Below, one piece after another: positions 43,217-52,274 of a stretch of DNA of 64,000 nt. The stretch lies in the NCBI RefSeq assembly GCF_024661895.1, contig NZ_CP102453.1:1860001-1924000 (forward strand), written 5' to 3'. The position numbers were made by a program, and so were the translations under genes. The stretch is from Fundicoccus culcitae. GTDB lineage: Bacteria; Bacillota; Bacilli; Lactobacillales; Aerococcaceae. The notes beneath the pieces are model-generated. The model made no database searches. It saw only the letters and a program-made list of their open reading frames with translations, and was not told the origin of the DNA. Position 1 is the first letter of the stretch; every line of letters begins with the position of its first letter.

Positions 43217-44041
43217 TTAATCTTCTTGCCGATATTTTTTCATCATAGTGGCAAATATCTCGGCTGATGAAGGGGGTGTATAGGTAATTGAATTAGCGCC
43301 TGCAGCAATGGTCGCCAAAATCGTTTCTCCTGACGGCCCACCCGTAGCGATAATGGGAATCGTTTGACTATAATTTTTGCGAATATAACTCACTACTTCA
43401 GCGGTATTGGGTCCGGCAGAGACATTTAGTATATCGGCTCCCGCCTCAATTTTACCGGCCATATCATCTTTCATACTAGAAATAGTTGCCACTAAAGGTA
43501 TATCGATAATGCGATGGATTTTCTTAATATCCTTGTTGGACATGGGTCCATTAACAACGACCCCATAAGCCCCTAATTGTTCGGTTTGAAAAGCAAGGTT
43601 AACACTGCGTTTACCCGCGGTTGTTCCGCCACCAACCCCCGCAAAAACAGGGACGGAAGCAACGTCTATAATTGATTGCGTAATGCTAATGAGTGGGGTG
43701 AATGGATAAACCGCAAAAACAGCATGGGCATTTGAATTACGAATGATGGCAACATCCGTCGAAAAAAGTAGCGACTTAATCCGCGAACCAAACACTTTGA
43801 TCCCTGAAGCCTCATAAATTTCTTCGGGCATAACCACGATTCTTCCCCGTAACTGCGAATTATACTCGGGAACAGCGCGTTTTTCAGCCGCTGATCGTTC
43901 TTTAATAACAACAACAGGGACGGCATGATCATCTAATTCGGTAGTTACTGTCTCATAATTTCCTACAATAACTTGTTCCGTTTGCGATAAAACTTTTTTT
44001 ACTTCGGGCTTTTTAGCTTCCGATTCGTTTTTTTCGGGCAA
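43217..44041 (-). CDS. TIM-barrel protein of unknown function
   Basis: The 274-residue protein starts at TTG with GAGGAG nine bases upstream. A lysine-rich N-terminus precedes a barrel-like pattern of alternating strands and glycine loops: SVPVFAGVGGGTTAGKRSVNLAFQTEQLGAYGVVVNGPM, ADILNVSAGPNTAEVV and PIIATGGPSGETILATIAAGANSITYTPPS. The last two loops look like a phosphate-binding gripper, as in IMPDH-like or ThiG-like barrels. Lactic acid bacteria carry similar proteins annotated only as hydrolase; the reaction is not known. Confidence 0.65.
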   Translation of the reverse strand: MPEKNESEAKKPEVKKVLSQTEQVIVGNYETVTTELDDHAVPVVVIKERSAAEKRAVPEYNSQLRGRIVVMPEEIYEASGIKVFGSRIKSLLFSTDVAIIRNSNAHAVFAVYPFTPLISITQSIIDVASVPVFAGVGGGTTAGKRSVNLAFQTEQLGAYGVVVNGPMSNKDIKKIHRIIDIPLVATISSMKDDMAGKIEAGADILNVSAGPNTAEVVSYIRKNYSQTIPIIATGGPSGETILATIAAGANSITYTPPSSAEIFATMMKKYRQED

Positions 44042-44166
44042 ATCAATACACTCCTCTATAAAAATAATTACATTTGTATTTTATAACAGTTTTTTCACTA
44101 TAGAAAACAAAAGCACCAAACTTAATAAAAAATTCTTCAAATGTTTCAAGTATTTAACTATCGAAA

Positions 44167-44263
44167 AACCGCGTAATTATTCAATACTTGTCTCTGATAA
44201 TAACAGCTACTCTCAAACTAGAGTGCCAGACCTTATCCACAATTATTGCATAATTACGCGGTT
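44167..44263 (-). other. Structured 97-nt element closed by a 14-bp perfect stem
   Basis: AACCGCGTAATTAT and ATAATTACGCGGTT enclose 69 nt that hold a second stem (CTCTCAAACTAGAG) and CAAT/ATTG pairs. On the minus strand it ends in TTTTTCG, so it may be the terminator of the downstream ArsR-type gene, but the loop is far larger than usual. It could also be a small RNA or a miniature repeat. Confidence 0.5.
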
Positions 44264-44295
44264 CTTCTATATGACAACACACTTAGTTAACACCA

Positions 44296-44685
44296 TTAAG
44301 CATTGCTAGCTAATTGGTCAGCTTTATCACACTTTAACTTTAAACCATTGGCTGTCTCAAATAAGATAGAAATCTTTTCATTTTCTAACGAATAGATGAC
44401 ACGTTTACCTATTTTTTCAGACGTAATAATATTGTTTTTTCTTAAAGTGATTAAATGATGTGAAGTTGTAGCCACCGATGCTCCGATGAATTGAGAAATT
44501 TCATAGACACATAATCGATCATAATTCATCAATAATTCAACGATTTTCACACGATTTAAATCACCTAAAACCTTAAAAATATTCGCTTTTTGTTCAACCA
44601 ATTGGTTATCGAGGACTAAATCAACCTCAACACGCTGCTCCTCTATTTGTTCATCATTTAAACATTCATATTCTGTCATTCTCAA
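44296..44685 (-). CDS. CadC-like ArsR-family repressor, orphan
   Basis: The 129-residue protein has a winged helix (LCVYEISQFIGASVATTSHHLITLRKNNIITSEKIGKRVIYSL) that resembles CadC. CadC senses metal through Cys residues in its N-terminus and an LCVCDI motif. Here C8 and C59 are kept, but the second Cys of the motif is Tyr (LCVYEI), and the C-terminal helix lacks the D-x-H set. The metal site is thus partial. No efflux gene adjoins; TCAAA-N5-TTTGA at 44791-44805, cadO-like, lies in its upstream region. Confidence 0.78.
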   Translation of the reverse strand: MRMTEYECLNDEQIEEQRVEVDLVLDNQLVEQKANIFKVLGDLNRVKIVELLMNYDRLCVYEISQFIGASVATTSHHLITLRKNNIITSEKIGKRVIYSLENEKISILFETANGLKLKCDKADQLASNA

Positions 44686-44790
44686 CGACTCCTTTTAATT
44701 ATTCCTGGTCTCATCTAGTCAATGATTTTTCATTCAAATCATCCTAATAATAAAAGTATATCAAAAAACTAATAGAAAAGACAGACATAA

Positions 44791-44808
44791 TCAAACTTAA
44801 TTTGAATG
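44791..44808 (-). promoter_or_regulatory. Possible cad-type operator upstream of the orphan repressor
   Basis: TCAAACTTAATTTGA is an inverted repeat near the staphylococcal cadO form (TCAAATA..TATTTGA). ATTTGAATG at 44800-44808 is also matched by CATTCAAAT at 44731-44739, 60 bp away, flanking a TATACT -10. Confidence 0.45.
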
Positions 44809-44826
44809 TTATAAACCATCAGACAA

Positions 44827-45843
44827 TTATTGTGCAGACTCTTCCGCATTTTCCAATGCACTAAACAATTCCAAGCCGATCATTTCATTAAATGCGTCTG
44901 CGGTTATAACTTGATCATCCGTTGGCTGTGCGATAGCTAATTGATTGAGTCCGATAAAATATTCTACGGCATGTGTTTCGTCATCATTAATCATACTTAA
45001 AGACAATGAAGCGGTATCCATCGAAATGGCGATGGAGCCTGTAAACGGTTGGCTAAAGAATTCAAATACGCCTTCTAACCCATCATTATTCGCTTCGTCT
45101 TGTCCATCAAGTAAGAGCGCTTGAAAAGCATCGCGATTTTCTTGGGTTACATCATAATAATAAATTTCACCCACCTCGGTTTCAACCGTTGAAAAATCAA
45201 CACCCTCTGTTTGGAAATAGTCAAAGAGGCGTGTGAGGAAGTAATCATCGACGGCACGTATTTCATCATACATTAGCTGATGCTCTGCTGTTGCGTATTC
45301 ATTATCAATCATCAAACCGCTAATTTCATCACTATTAAGCTGTGCATATTGATAAAACGCTTCTACCGTTGTGCCTGCATATAAATCAGGATAATTATTT
45401 AAACCTTCCGCCATCGCGGCCATTAAATCATCACTCGGGATTAAAGAACGTTGAAACTCGCCCTGGTTTGTTTCAATCAAAACACTCGAATTAATGGTTG
45501 AAGGGGCACTGTGCATTAAGTAATATAAATCCCCGTCACGTACATACCGCAACGAACGCACTGCAAATTCATCAGCATTAACCGCCTCTAAATAATTAAA
45601 CCCATTTGAGACATAACGCGGTTGCGACTGTAACGCTTCAATCACACTTAGAGGATTGCCTTCTTCAAGCTGAACCTCATTAAGTGCCAACAAATCAATG
45701 GCTTCTTCAGCATTTTCTTCAACCGAGACAGCTTGTGATTCTACCACTGATTCACTGTCATCTTGAGCATAAATAGCGTTTTGATTAAATTGCAATAAAA
45801 AACTAGTCAGTAAACTTAAATAAACAATTGTCTTTTTTTTCAT
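44827..45843 (-). CDS. Secreted acidic protein of unknown function
   Basis: The 338-residue protein has a signal peptide ending IYAQ without a lipobox, then an acidic linker and a globular domain with beta-like stretches (SLRYVRDGDLYYLMHSAPSTINSSVLIETNQGEF, TGSIAISMDTASLSLSMIND). It looks similar in plan to the secreted protein at 3334-4314 but I cannot show homology by eye. RBS AAAGGAT and ATG fit. It follows the HAD gene by 24 bp, so both may be co-transcribed. Confidence 0.6.
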   Translation of the reverse strand: MKKKTIVYLSLLTSFLLQFNQNAIYAQDDSESVVESQAVSVEENAEEAIDLLALNEVQLEEGNPLSVIEALQSQPRYVSNGFNYLEAVNADEFAVRSLRYVRDGDLYYLMHSAPSTINSSVLIETNQGEFQRSLIPSDDLMAAMAEGLNNYPDLYAGTTVEAFYQYAQLNSDEISGLMIDNEYATAEHQLMYDEIRAVDDYFLTRLFDYFQTEGVDFSTVETEVGEIYYYDVTQENRDAFQALLLDGQDEANNDGLEGVFEFFSQPFTGSIAISMDTASLSLSMINDDETHAVEYFIGLNQLAIAQPTDDQVITADAFNEMIGLELFSALENAEESAQ

Positions 45844-45867
45844 AATAATCCTTTCATCTTGTCGGTT

Positions 45868-46578
45868 TTAATTGAGTTCATTAAGCTTGGAAAGCAGTGG
45901 AATAAGTTCTGTAAATGAGCGTATAATATAATCTGCTTCCTTTAAGTGATCAAGGTGCTCATCTTCTAAGGCTAAGCCAATAGCAGCCTTTGTTTTCGCA
46001 CCAAATTCCATATCCACACTCGAATCGCCCACATAAACGAGTTCATGTGGCGGAATCCCATGATTAGCATGAATAACATCAAAAGCACTTGATTCTGGTT
46101 TGCTCCCATATTGATCGGCATTACCAATAAAATCAAAATAAGAAATGAGTCCAGCGCGCGTTAACATCATATCCGTCAATTTTTGATTGTCATTTGTAAC
46201 AACCCCTAGAAAATAACCTTGATCTTTCAATGTTTCTAGAGATTCAACGACCCCATCAATGACTGGAATGGGATCTTGGCGTCCTTTAAAGTAATCCATA
46301 AAATAACTTTCTATTCGTTCACTAATCTCTGCCACTGATAAAGGTAAAACTAAACTTATGGCTTTGGCCTGATCCTCAATACTCCCAGCGGCAACCGTCG
46401 AGTTGCTTAGAATAGCTGTGTCAGTTACACCAATGGATAATTTAAATGCTTTTTTTTCATTTTCAGTTAAGTCAGTTTCTTCTAATAAAATATTCACTAC
46501 TTCAATGGTTGGTTGATCCCAACTATTACCCAATTCAACTAAGGTTCCATCCTTATCAAAAATAATACCTTTTAACAT
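45868..46578 (-). CDS. HAD-superfamily phosphatase (PpaX/Gph-like)
   Basis: The 236-residue protein has HAD motif I FDKDGTL, a helical cap, motif II VTNDN, a Lys in GSKPESSAF and motif IV YVGDSSVDMEFGAKTKAAIGLA. It is a small-molecule phosphatase, possibly phosphoglycolate- or pyrophosphate-like; the substrate is not evident. GTGAGGG lies before the ATG. Confidence 0.85.
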   Translation of the reverse strand: MLKGIIFDKDGTLVELGNSWDQPTIEVVNILLEETDLTENEKKAFKLSIGVTDTAILSNSTVAAGSIEDQAKAISLVLPLSVAEISERIESYFMDYFKGRQDPIPVIDGVVESLETLKDQGYFLGVVTNDNQKLTDMMLTRAGLISYFDFIGNADQYGSKPESSAFDVIHANHGIPPHELVYVGDSSVDMEFGAKTKAAIGLALEDEHLDHLKEADYIIRSFTELIPLLSKLNELN

Positions 46579-46634
46579 ATAACCCTCACTTTTATTATTT
46601 TTTTAAAGCATAGGCATCTAAAAAAGATGAACTT

Positions 46635-46678
46635 CCAATGATAGTGATTGAAACTATTGACATTTCCACTATCATTGA
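46635..46678 (-). terminator. Hairpin between the Ser-rich secreted gene and the HAD gene
   Basis: CAATGATAGTG and CACTATCATTG form an 11-bp perfect stem around about 20 nt. A T-run comes only 10 nt later on the minus strand, so it may be a terminator or an RNA-stabilising stem. Confidence 0.55.
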
Positions 46679-46735
46679 AAGTTTAATTTTTAAATCATTC
46701 ACATTTTTTAAAGCCAATGGCTGCAATAAGTTCAT

Positions 46736-47401
46736 TTAGTTAAACATATTCGTAATTAGATAGACACTTGTTAGAAGCATTAAGTGATATTTATTTGACA
46801 GAATATTAACCGGTAGGTTACTGACTGAATGGTTACTTATTATGTCGATTGTATCAGAATTGATTAAATCCATAAACCAATTAGTTATTGACATACTATT
46901 ATTATACAATCGGTTAACCATTAAGGTAAAAGCCATAGTAAATGTTCTGGTTGGCTTTTGAACGAGTGATGATGTTACAGCGTTATGTTGTTGCTGGGTT
47001 GGCCTTTGAGGATTTTCATTATTTGGTTCGGATTGGACGGGTGATATTTGAGGCTCCGTCGCTTCACTGGACGATTCGATTGGTTTGGGTTCACTACTCG
47101 CCTCAGTTTCACTACTTGCCGCTTGTGATTCAGACGTTTCATCCACATCACTTTCTGGAGGAAGCTGGCTCTCGACGGATTCAAATGAACCAGGCGGCTC
47201 AGGATTAATGACACTACTGGTTTGTTCTTCACCATTGGAATATGTTTCTTCATATTCATCACGATTATTACTTTCGGCTGTAGGTTGACTGGTCGCTTGA
47301 CTTTGTGCATAAACAGGCGTTTGGATATAGGGTAAAGCAGACACATTAATTAAAAGCATAGCAAAAAAGGCCATGACACCTTTCAAATAACATTTTTTCA
47401 T
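46736..47401 (-). CDS. Secreted Ser/Glu/Pro-rich protein with hydrophobic C-terminus
   Basis: The 221-residue protein has a signal peptide (VYAQ), then about 110 low-complexity residues rich in Ser, Glu, Gln and Pro, as in wall-spanning regions, and a non-repetitive C-terminus (RTFTMAFTLMVNRLYNNSMSITNWFMDLINS) with a hydrophobic end and no LPXTG sorting signal. Family not recognised. It could be a truncated surface protein or a small anchored one. AT-rich 5' region and terminator-like hairpin flank it. Confidence 0.5.
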   Translation of the reverse strand: MKKCYLKGVMAFFAMLLINVSALPYIQTPVYAQSQATSQPTAESNNRDEYEETYSNGEEQTSSVINPEPPGSFESVESQLPPESDVDETSESQAASSETEASSEPKPIESSSEATEPQISPVQSEPNNENPQRPTQQQHNAVTSSLVQKPTRTFTMAFTLMVNRLYNNSMSITNWFMDLINSDTIDIISNHSVSNLPVNILSNKYHLMLLTSVYLITNMFN

Positions 47402-47550
47402 TGTCTTCCTCCTTTGCCTGATTGCTTTAATTTTAGCACAAGAAGAACCAGAATATTTTTATGTCATCATTTTGTATTATAAATATAACTTTGCTTAACA
47501 TTCGGTGAAATATTTGCTATATATTTTAATTTAATTTTAAAGCATAGTGA

Positions 47551-48723
47551 CTACATCGCTTTAGGTTCCATACACGCTTGTAATATATTTACAACATCAT
47601 TTTTGTTTAACGGCACATAGGCATTTTCTAAGCGTGAAGCCGCTGCCGTAGCCATTTCATCAAAGAATTCATCCGACGTAATTCCCACTTCCGGTAAGGT
47701 CATCGGTAAGCCTGCATCCAAGAAAAACTGGTAAGTTTTATCAATTGCTAAACGAGCCGCAGCATAAGGATCCCCAGCGCTAGGAATATTCCATACCTTT
47801 TCGGCATACATAGCAAATCGCTCAACCGTTTGATCATTTAAGATATACGCCATCCAACGCGGTGTTAAAATCGCTAATCCGACCGCATGTGTAATATCAT
47901 AATAAGCTGACAAAACATGTTCAATTGGATGACACGTCCAAGGTCCACCTTTTCCAAAACTCGTTAAACCATTCAAGGCTAAAGTTGATGCCCACATGAG
48001 ATTCGCACGCGCGTCATAATTTTCTGGTTCTTGTAAAGCGATAGGTAAATAATGAATGCACGCATTTAAAATCCCTTCAGCTAAACGATCCTGTATAAAG
48101 ACCTCTTCCTCATGACTAAAATATATTTCGAACGTATGGGACATAATATCGGCAGTTCCTGCTGCTGTTTGATGCTTGGAAACACTAAAAGTGTAAGTGG
48201 GATCACAAATTGAAGCATAAGGATACATATGGTAGCTTCTCGTACCTATTTTTTCTTTGGTTGCAAAATTAGTAATAACACCGCTAGCATTCATTTCTGT
48301 TCCCGTTGCCGAAAGGGTTAAGACATCGATTAAGGGCAATGCATCTTGGATTAAGTCCGGTTGCTTGACTAGTTCCCATGGATCGCCATCAAATTTAGCT
48401 GCCGCAGCCATTACCTTTGAAGCGTCAATGGTTGAGCCACCTCCAACAGCCAAGACGACATCTATATCATGTGTTTTACAGAGTTCGGCGCCTTTTCTGA
48501 CCGTTTCAATCCGTGGGTTAGGCTCAATTCCAGCTAATTCAATCATTTCACACTCGGGCAATAAGGCAAGAATGGTATCATATAGACCATTGCGTTTGAT
48601 ACTACCCCCACCATAAGTTAATAAGACCTTCTTACCAAACTCATTAATCAAATTGGGCAAATGCTCTATTTGATTTTTGCCAAAATATAATTTTGTAGGA
48701 ATATCATAAATAAAATTTTTCAT
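47551..48723 (-). CDS. Iron-containing alcohol dehydrogenase (YugJ/BdhA-like)
   Basis: The 390-residue protein shows type III alcohol dehydrogenase motifs: GGGSTIDASKVMAAA for NAD(P), and metal ligands in ADIMSHTFEIYF, HPIEHVLSAYYDITHAVGLAIL. N-terminus FIYDIPTKLYFGKNQIEHLP is typical of NADPH-dependent butanol/aldehyde dehydrogenases. It reduces aldehydes to alcohols during fermentation. AAAGGAG upstream. The divergent AraC gene may control it. Confidence 0.92.
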   Translation of the reverse strand: MKNFIYDIPTKLYFGKNQIEHLPNLINEFGKKVLLTYGGGSIKRNGLYDTILALLPECEMIELAGIEPNPRIETVRKGAELCKTHDIDVVLAVGGGSTIDASKVMAAAAKFDGDPWELVKQPDLIQDALPLIDVLTLSATGTEMNASGVITNFATKEKIGTRSYHMYPYASICDPTYTFSVSKHQTAAGTADIMSHTFEIYFSHEEEVFIQDRLAEGILNACIHYLPIALQEPENYDARANLMWASTLALNGLTSFGKGGPWTCHPIEHVLSAYYDITHAVGLAILTPRWMAYILNDQTVERFAMYAEKVWNIPSAGDPYAAARLAIDKTYQFFLDAGLPMTLPEVGITSDEFFDEMATAAASRLENAYVPLNKNDVVNILQACMEPKAM

Positions 48724-48997
48724 CCTTTTTCTCCTTTATCGTTATAGGTTATTTTTCAAAAAGTAAAGCAATATTTTAGACTTTTCTCCTCTTAAATTTA
48801 TTAAACATATCCATAACTTAAAAATATTATGCTTGAATGATTAAAATAAAAACAATTCAATTAATCCATAGACTTTAAATCTAAGACTATTTATGTTAGG
48901 CTTTCATTATTCAGAGATAATAATAATTTTTTAGTTTCAATTTTTGTTAATTTTTAATAAATTTTGATAATTTACTTTTATTTATAGAAGAATTGTT

Positions 48998-49012
48998 GTA
49001 ATATAGTATTAC
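48998..49012. promoter_or_regulatory. Palindrome near the araC-type promoter
   Basis: GTAATATAGTATTAC is a perfect 6-3-6 palindrome at the expected start-site region of the AraC-type gene. The rest of the 313-bp divergent region (48724-49036) is very AT-rich, and I see no further defined site. Confidence 0.4.
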
Positions 49013-49036
49013 TGTAAATTGAAAGGAGTTGAAATT

Positions 49037-49855
49037 TTGTATATATCAAACGTTAATTCAGCATCCATAAAACTAAAATCGATTGTTCAAGAAAATATCC
49101 CTATTGGACAAGATTTAACCCTTTTATCTGAGGATGAATTGATCATCATTTATATACATAAAGGGTCTGCCACCTACCGACACAATGGCGAAGAAGGAGA
49201 AATTAAAAAACGTGATTTAATTATTTTAAATCCACATCACCAACTTGATTTATCACCCATTCGTAAAATTGAATGGATTAAAGTATCATTGAGTGGTGTT
49301 TTATTCACCTCTTCATTGGAAGCAAATTCACAGGAACAATTATTTATTGTCAGTGACAAAGGACAGTCTATTAAGCATTATTTAGATTTAACTTTAATGG
49401 AAATGGAAAATCCATTTCGCGGATCTGAAATCATCATGAAAAAACTATTGGAATGTGTCATGGTTCATGTTTTAAGAAATAACGAGCTCTCAATCAAAGA
49501 TTCAACCACGCAAATCAAACACAATGAGATTGAAATTATCCAAGCTTATATACGTGAAAACTATTCTAAAAAGATTACCCTTGATGAACTTTCAGATTTA
49601 GTAGGCATTAATAAGTATTATCTCATTCGTCTATTCAAACAACAAACAGGCTTATCACCGATTGATTATTTAATTCACGTTCGGTTAGAAGAGGCTGAAA
49701 AACTATTATCTCAGTCAAATGTAACTATTTCAAAAATTTCTGATATCGTTGGTTTTCACTCCCCTTCGCATTTTTCGAAAACATTTAAGGAAAGCAATCA
49801 TATGACACCTTCAAGTTATCGAAAAAAATATTCCGCTGACCATGTAACTACCTAA
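49037..49855 (+). CDS. AraC-family transcription regulator
   Basis: The preferred start is TTG at 49037, seven bases after AAAGGAG, giving 272 residues. A cupin-like N-terminal ligand domain (VYIHKGSATYRHNGEEGEIKKRDLIILNPHHQ) precedes two helix-turn-helices: ITLDELSDLVGINKYYLIRLFKQQTGLSPIDYL and TISKISDIVGFHSPSHFSKTFKESNHMTPSSYR. This is the sugar- or metabolite-sensing AraC layout. It is divergent from the alcohol dehydrogenase gene, a likely target. Confidence 0.9.
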   Translation: MYISNVNSASIKLKSIVQENIPIGQDLTLLSEDELIIIYIHKGSATYRHNGEEGEIKKRDLIILNPHHQLDLSPIRKIEWIKVSLSGVLFTSSLEANSQEQLFIVSDKGQSIKHYLDLTLMEMENPFRGSEIIMKKLLECVMVHVLRNNELSIKDSTTQIKHNEIEIIQAYIRENYSKKITLDELSDLVGINKYYLIRLFKQQTGLSPIDYLIHVRLEEAEKLLSQSNVTISKISDIVGFHSPSHFSKTFKESNHMTPSSYRKKYSADHVTT

Positions 49856-49874
49856 TTAAAGTGGTGTCTATCCG

Positions 49875-49911
49875 GCTAAGATTCCGTCTTTGGAATCTTA
49901 GCCCTTTTTTT
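49875..49911 (+). terminator. Terminator after the araC-type gene, overlapping the rlmA stop end
   Basis: GCTAAGATTCC and GGAATCTTAGC pair around GTCTTT with CCTTTTTTT after. Its sequence also encodes the last residues of RlmA on the other strand. Confidence 0.85.
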
Positions 49912-50787
49912 ATGCCCAATTAAGATTCCCATATTCAGATGAATATGTGAGGGTAAAATAGCTTTAAGTTTCGCCAAATTATCAGCCTTTAAATGCCATG
50001 TTAAAGGTGTCATTTGTAACAAACGCTCAAGCTCTTCCATCGTTAATTCCACTACTTCATTGATTTGATAGTAGGAATTTTCTGGAAAAGCCTCTTGAAA
50101 TTTTTCGATAATAGGTTGATTATCATACTTCTCTTGAATCGCAAAACCTAATTGAATTAAAGCTTGACGAATTTCAATCAAATAATCCTTTTCTGCAATG
50201 ACTTTCACTATTTGTCCATCATCTTTTAAAACTCGTTTAAATTCGGTATAGTTTGCCGGTGATAATATTGACAAGATGATATCTATGCGCTGATTTTGAA
50301 GTGGAAGTTGAGCTAAATCGGCAACTAATGAAAGCATCTCACCATTATAGGAAGTCGCTAACTGAATGCCATCTTTAGCCAAATCTACCCCAATAAGACT
50401 TAAAGCTTTATCGCTTGATGCATGTAAAACATGCAAATAACTGCCTTCACCACTCCCAGCATCAAGCACCACATCCCCGTTAGAGAGCTGTGTATTTAAA
50501 TAACGCATCAAAGGGACCAGTAACGGACGGTAAAAAGCTGATTCGGTAATAATATACCGCCGATGTTGAAAGAGGGTTTTATCATAGTCTGTTTGTTGCG
50601 TTGCTTGTTTAGATAGGTAGAAATAACCTTGCTTTGCGCTATCAAAACGATGATTATTGCTACAGACCAGGCTGTTCCCTTGCCTCTTTAAAGGAGCATG
50701 ACAGTGGATACATTGAAACACCTCTGGATGGTTGTCTAACCAGTCTAAACTTTGTGCGAGTTTTGTTTTTTTCATTAATTCAGCCAT
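49876..50787 (-). CDS. rlmA: 23S rRNA (guanine) methyltransferase RlmA family
   Basis: The ATG at 50787 after AAGGAG gives 303 residues; further upstream codons read through a hairpin. A zinc-binding N-terminus (Cys26, Cys29, Cys42, His46) precedes a SAM methyltransferase domain (VVLDAGSGEGSYLHVL, ILSILSPANYTEF). RlmA(I) methylates G745 and RlmA(II), the Gram-positive TlrB-like form, G748 of 23S rRNA. It is convergent with the AraC gene; its C-terminus is written in that gene's terminator. Confidence 0.92.
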   Translation of the reverse strand: MAELMKKTKLAQSLDWLDNHPEVFQCIHCHAPLKRQGNSLVCSNNHRFDSAKQGYFYLSKQATQQTDYDKTLFQHRRYIITESAFYRPLLVPLMRYLNTQLSNGDVVLDAGSGEGSYLHVLHASSDKALSLIGVDLAKDGIQLATSYNGEMLSLVADLAQLPLQNQRIDIILSILSPANYTEFKRVLKDDGQIVKVIAEKDYLIEIRQALIQLGFAIQEKYDNQPIIEKFQEAFPENSYYQINEVVELTMEELERLLQMTPLTWHLKADNLAKLKAILPSHIHLNMGILIGHKKRAKIPKTES

Positions 50788-50799
50788 AGGCACTCCTTC

Positions 50800-50862
50800 A
50801 AAAAAGATAAAAACCCATAAATGGATCGTTAGTTGCCCTAATCGTCTATCCATTTATGGGTT
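50800..50862 (-). terminator. Terminator after glmM
   Basis: AACCCATAAATGGAT and ATCCATTTATGGGTT form a 15-bp perfect stem with a 21-nt loop, followed by TTTTTATCTTTTTT on the minus strand. Confidence 0.88.
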
Positions 50863-50873
50863 ATTTGCTTTGC

Positions 50874-52232
50874 TTAATCTTCTAACCCGCGTTCGCGACG
50901 GATAACATCAGCAATTTTATTGACATATTGATTCACTTTCTCATCGGTTGATGCTTCAGCCATCACACGTAGTAAAGGCTCTGTCCCACTAGGCCGGACT
51001 AAAATGCGACCATCACCATTCATTTCGGCTTCGACTTCTTCAATCACCGCTTTAACGGCTGGAACATCCATCACAGTATGCTTGTCTTTGACACGGATAT
51101 TCACCAGTTTTTGAGGGAAGATTTGTACTTCACTAGCTAATTCAGATAAAGATTTGCCGGTTTCTTTCATCACATTTAATAATTGGATGGCCGTTAACAA
51201 ACCATCACCTGTCGTATTATGATTTAATAAAACGATATGACCGGATTGCTCGCCCCCTAAAGTATAACCTCCACGGCGCATTTCTTCGACAACATAACGA
51301 TCGCCGACTTGAGTCTTTAAAGCCGTCATCCCATTATTTTCAACCGCTTTATGGAATCCAATGTTGCTCATTACAGTTGATACAATGGTATTTTCAGCTA
51401 ATTGACCTTTTTCTTTTAGGTTTTTACCTATAATATACATAATTTTATCGCCATCGACAATTTGACCTTGTTCATCGCAAGCAATTAAACGATCGCCATC
51501 ACCATCAAAAGCTAGACCCACCATGGCTTTTTTCTCTAAAACAAAGGCTTGAAGTTTCTCAGGATGCGTCGACCCGACACCATCATTAATATTAATCCCA
51601 TTGGGTCTGTCACCCATGGTATAGAAATCTGTTTCTAAATCAGCAAATAATTGATTAATAATCGGAGCCGTTGCGCCATTAGCTGCATCAATACAAACAG
51701 TAATGCCTTCTAAGTCAGATGGGATGGTCGATTGTAAAAATTGACTATATTTGATTAAACCTTCAGGAAATTCATCCACCACGCCTAAACCTTCTGCGCT
51801 TGGGCGAGGCAAATTATCCTCTTTTAATTCTAGTAAAGCTTCAATTTCTAGCTCTTGATCATCGGATAATTTAAATCCATCCGCTCCAAAAAATTTGATA
51901 CCGTTATCCTCAGCTGGATTGTGCGAAGCGCTAATCATAACACCAGCCACAGCTCCTTGAGTACGTGTTAAATAGGCAACCGCCGGTGTTGAAATCACGC
52001 CTAACTGCATCACTTCAATTCCCACCGATAACAAACCCGCTGTTAAAGCATTTTCTAATAAATACCCCGAAATACGGGTATCACGTGCAACTAAAACGCG
52101 TGGATGTTCAATATCAGGTGCGTGTTGTTGCAACACATACCCTCCAAATCGACCTAATTTAAACGCTAATTCTGGGGTAAGTTCTTTGTTGGCTACACCT
52201 CTTACTCCATCTGTACCAAAATATTTGCCCAT
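50874..52232 (-). CDS. glmM: Phosphoglucosamine mutase
   Basis: The 452-residue protein has [15 protein letters not shown], the catalytic serine loop [13 protein letters not shown], metal loop DGDGDR and sugar loop GGEQSGH, plus RPSGTEP at the end. It converts glucosamine 6-phosphate to 1-phosphate for GlmU. It lies downstream of cdaA and cdaR, the conserved c-di-AMP block in which CdaA, CdaR and GlmM interact. Confidence 0.97.
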   Translation of the reverse strand: MGKYFGTDGVRGVANKELTPELAFKLGRFGGYVLQQHAPDIEHPRVLVARDTRISGYLLENALTAGLLSVGIEVMQLGVISTPAVAYLTRTQGAVAGVMISASHNPAEDNGIKFFGADGFKLSDDQELEIEALLELKEDNLPRPSAEGLGVVDEFPEGLIKYSQFLQSTIPSDLEGITVCIDAANGATAPIINQLFADLETDFYTMGDRPNGININDGVGSTHPEKLQAFVLEKKAMVGLAFDGDGDRLIACDEQGQIVDGDKIMYIIGKNLKEKGQLAENTIVSTVMSNIGFHKAVENNGMTALKTQVGDRYVVEEMRRGGYTLGGEQSGHIVLLNHNTTGDGLLTAIQLLNVMKETGKSLSELASEVQIFPQKLVNIRVKDKHTVMDVPAVKAVIEEVEAEMNGDGRILVRPSGTEPLLRVMAEASTDEKVNQYVNKIADVIRRERGLED

Positions 52233-52274
52233 TTATTTGTCTCCTAACTTTGATAAATTACTATCCTCTTTAAC

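Noticed and set aside
44827-45843. Homology between this secreted protein and that at 3334-4314.
   Set aside because: Both are acidic secreted proteins of similar size, but no shared motif could be shown by eye.
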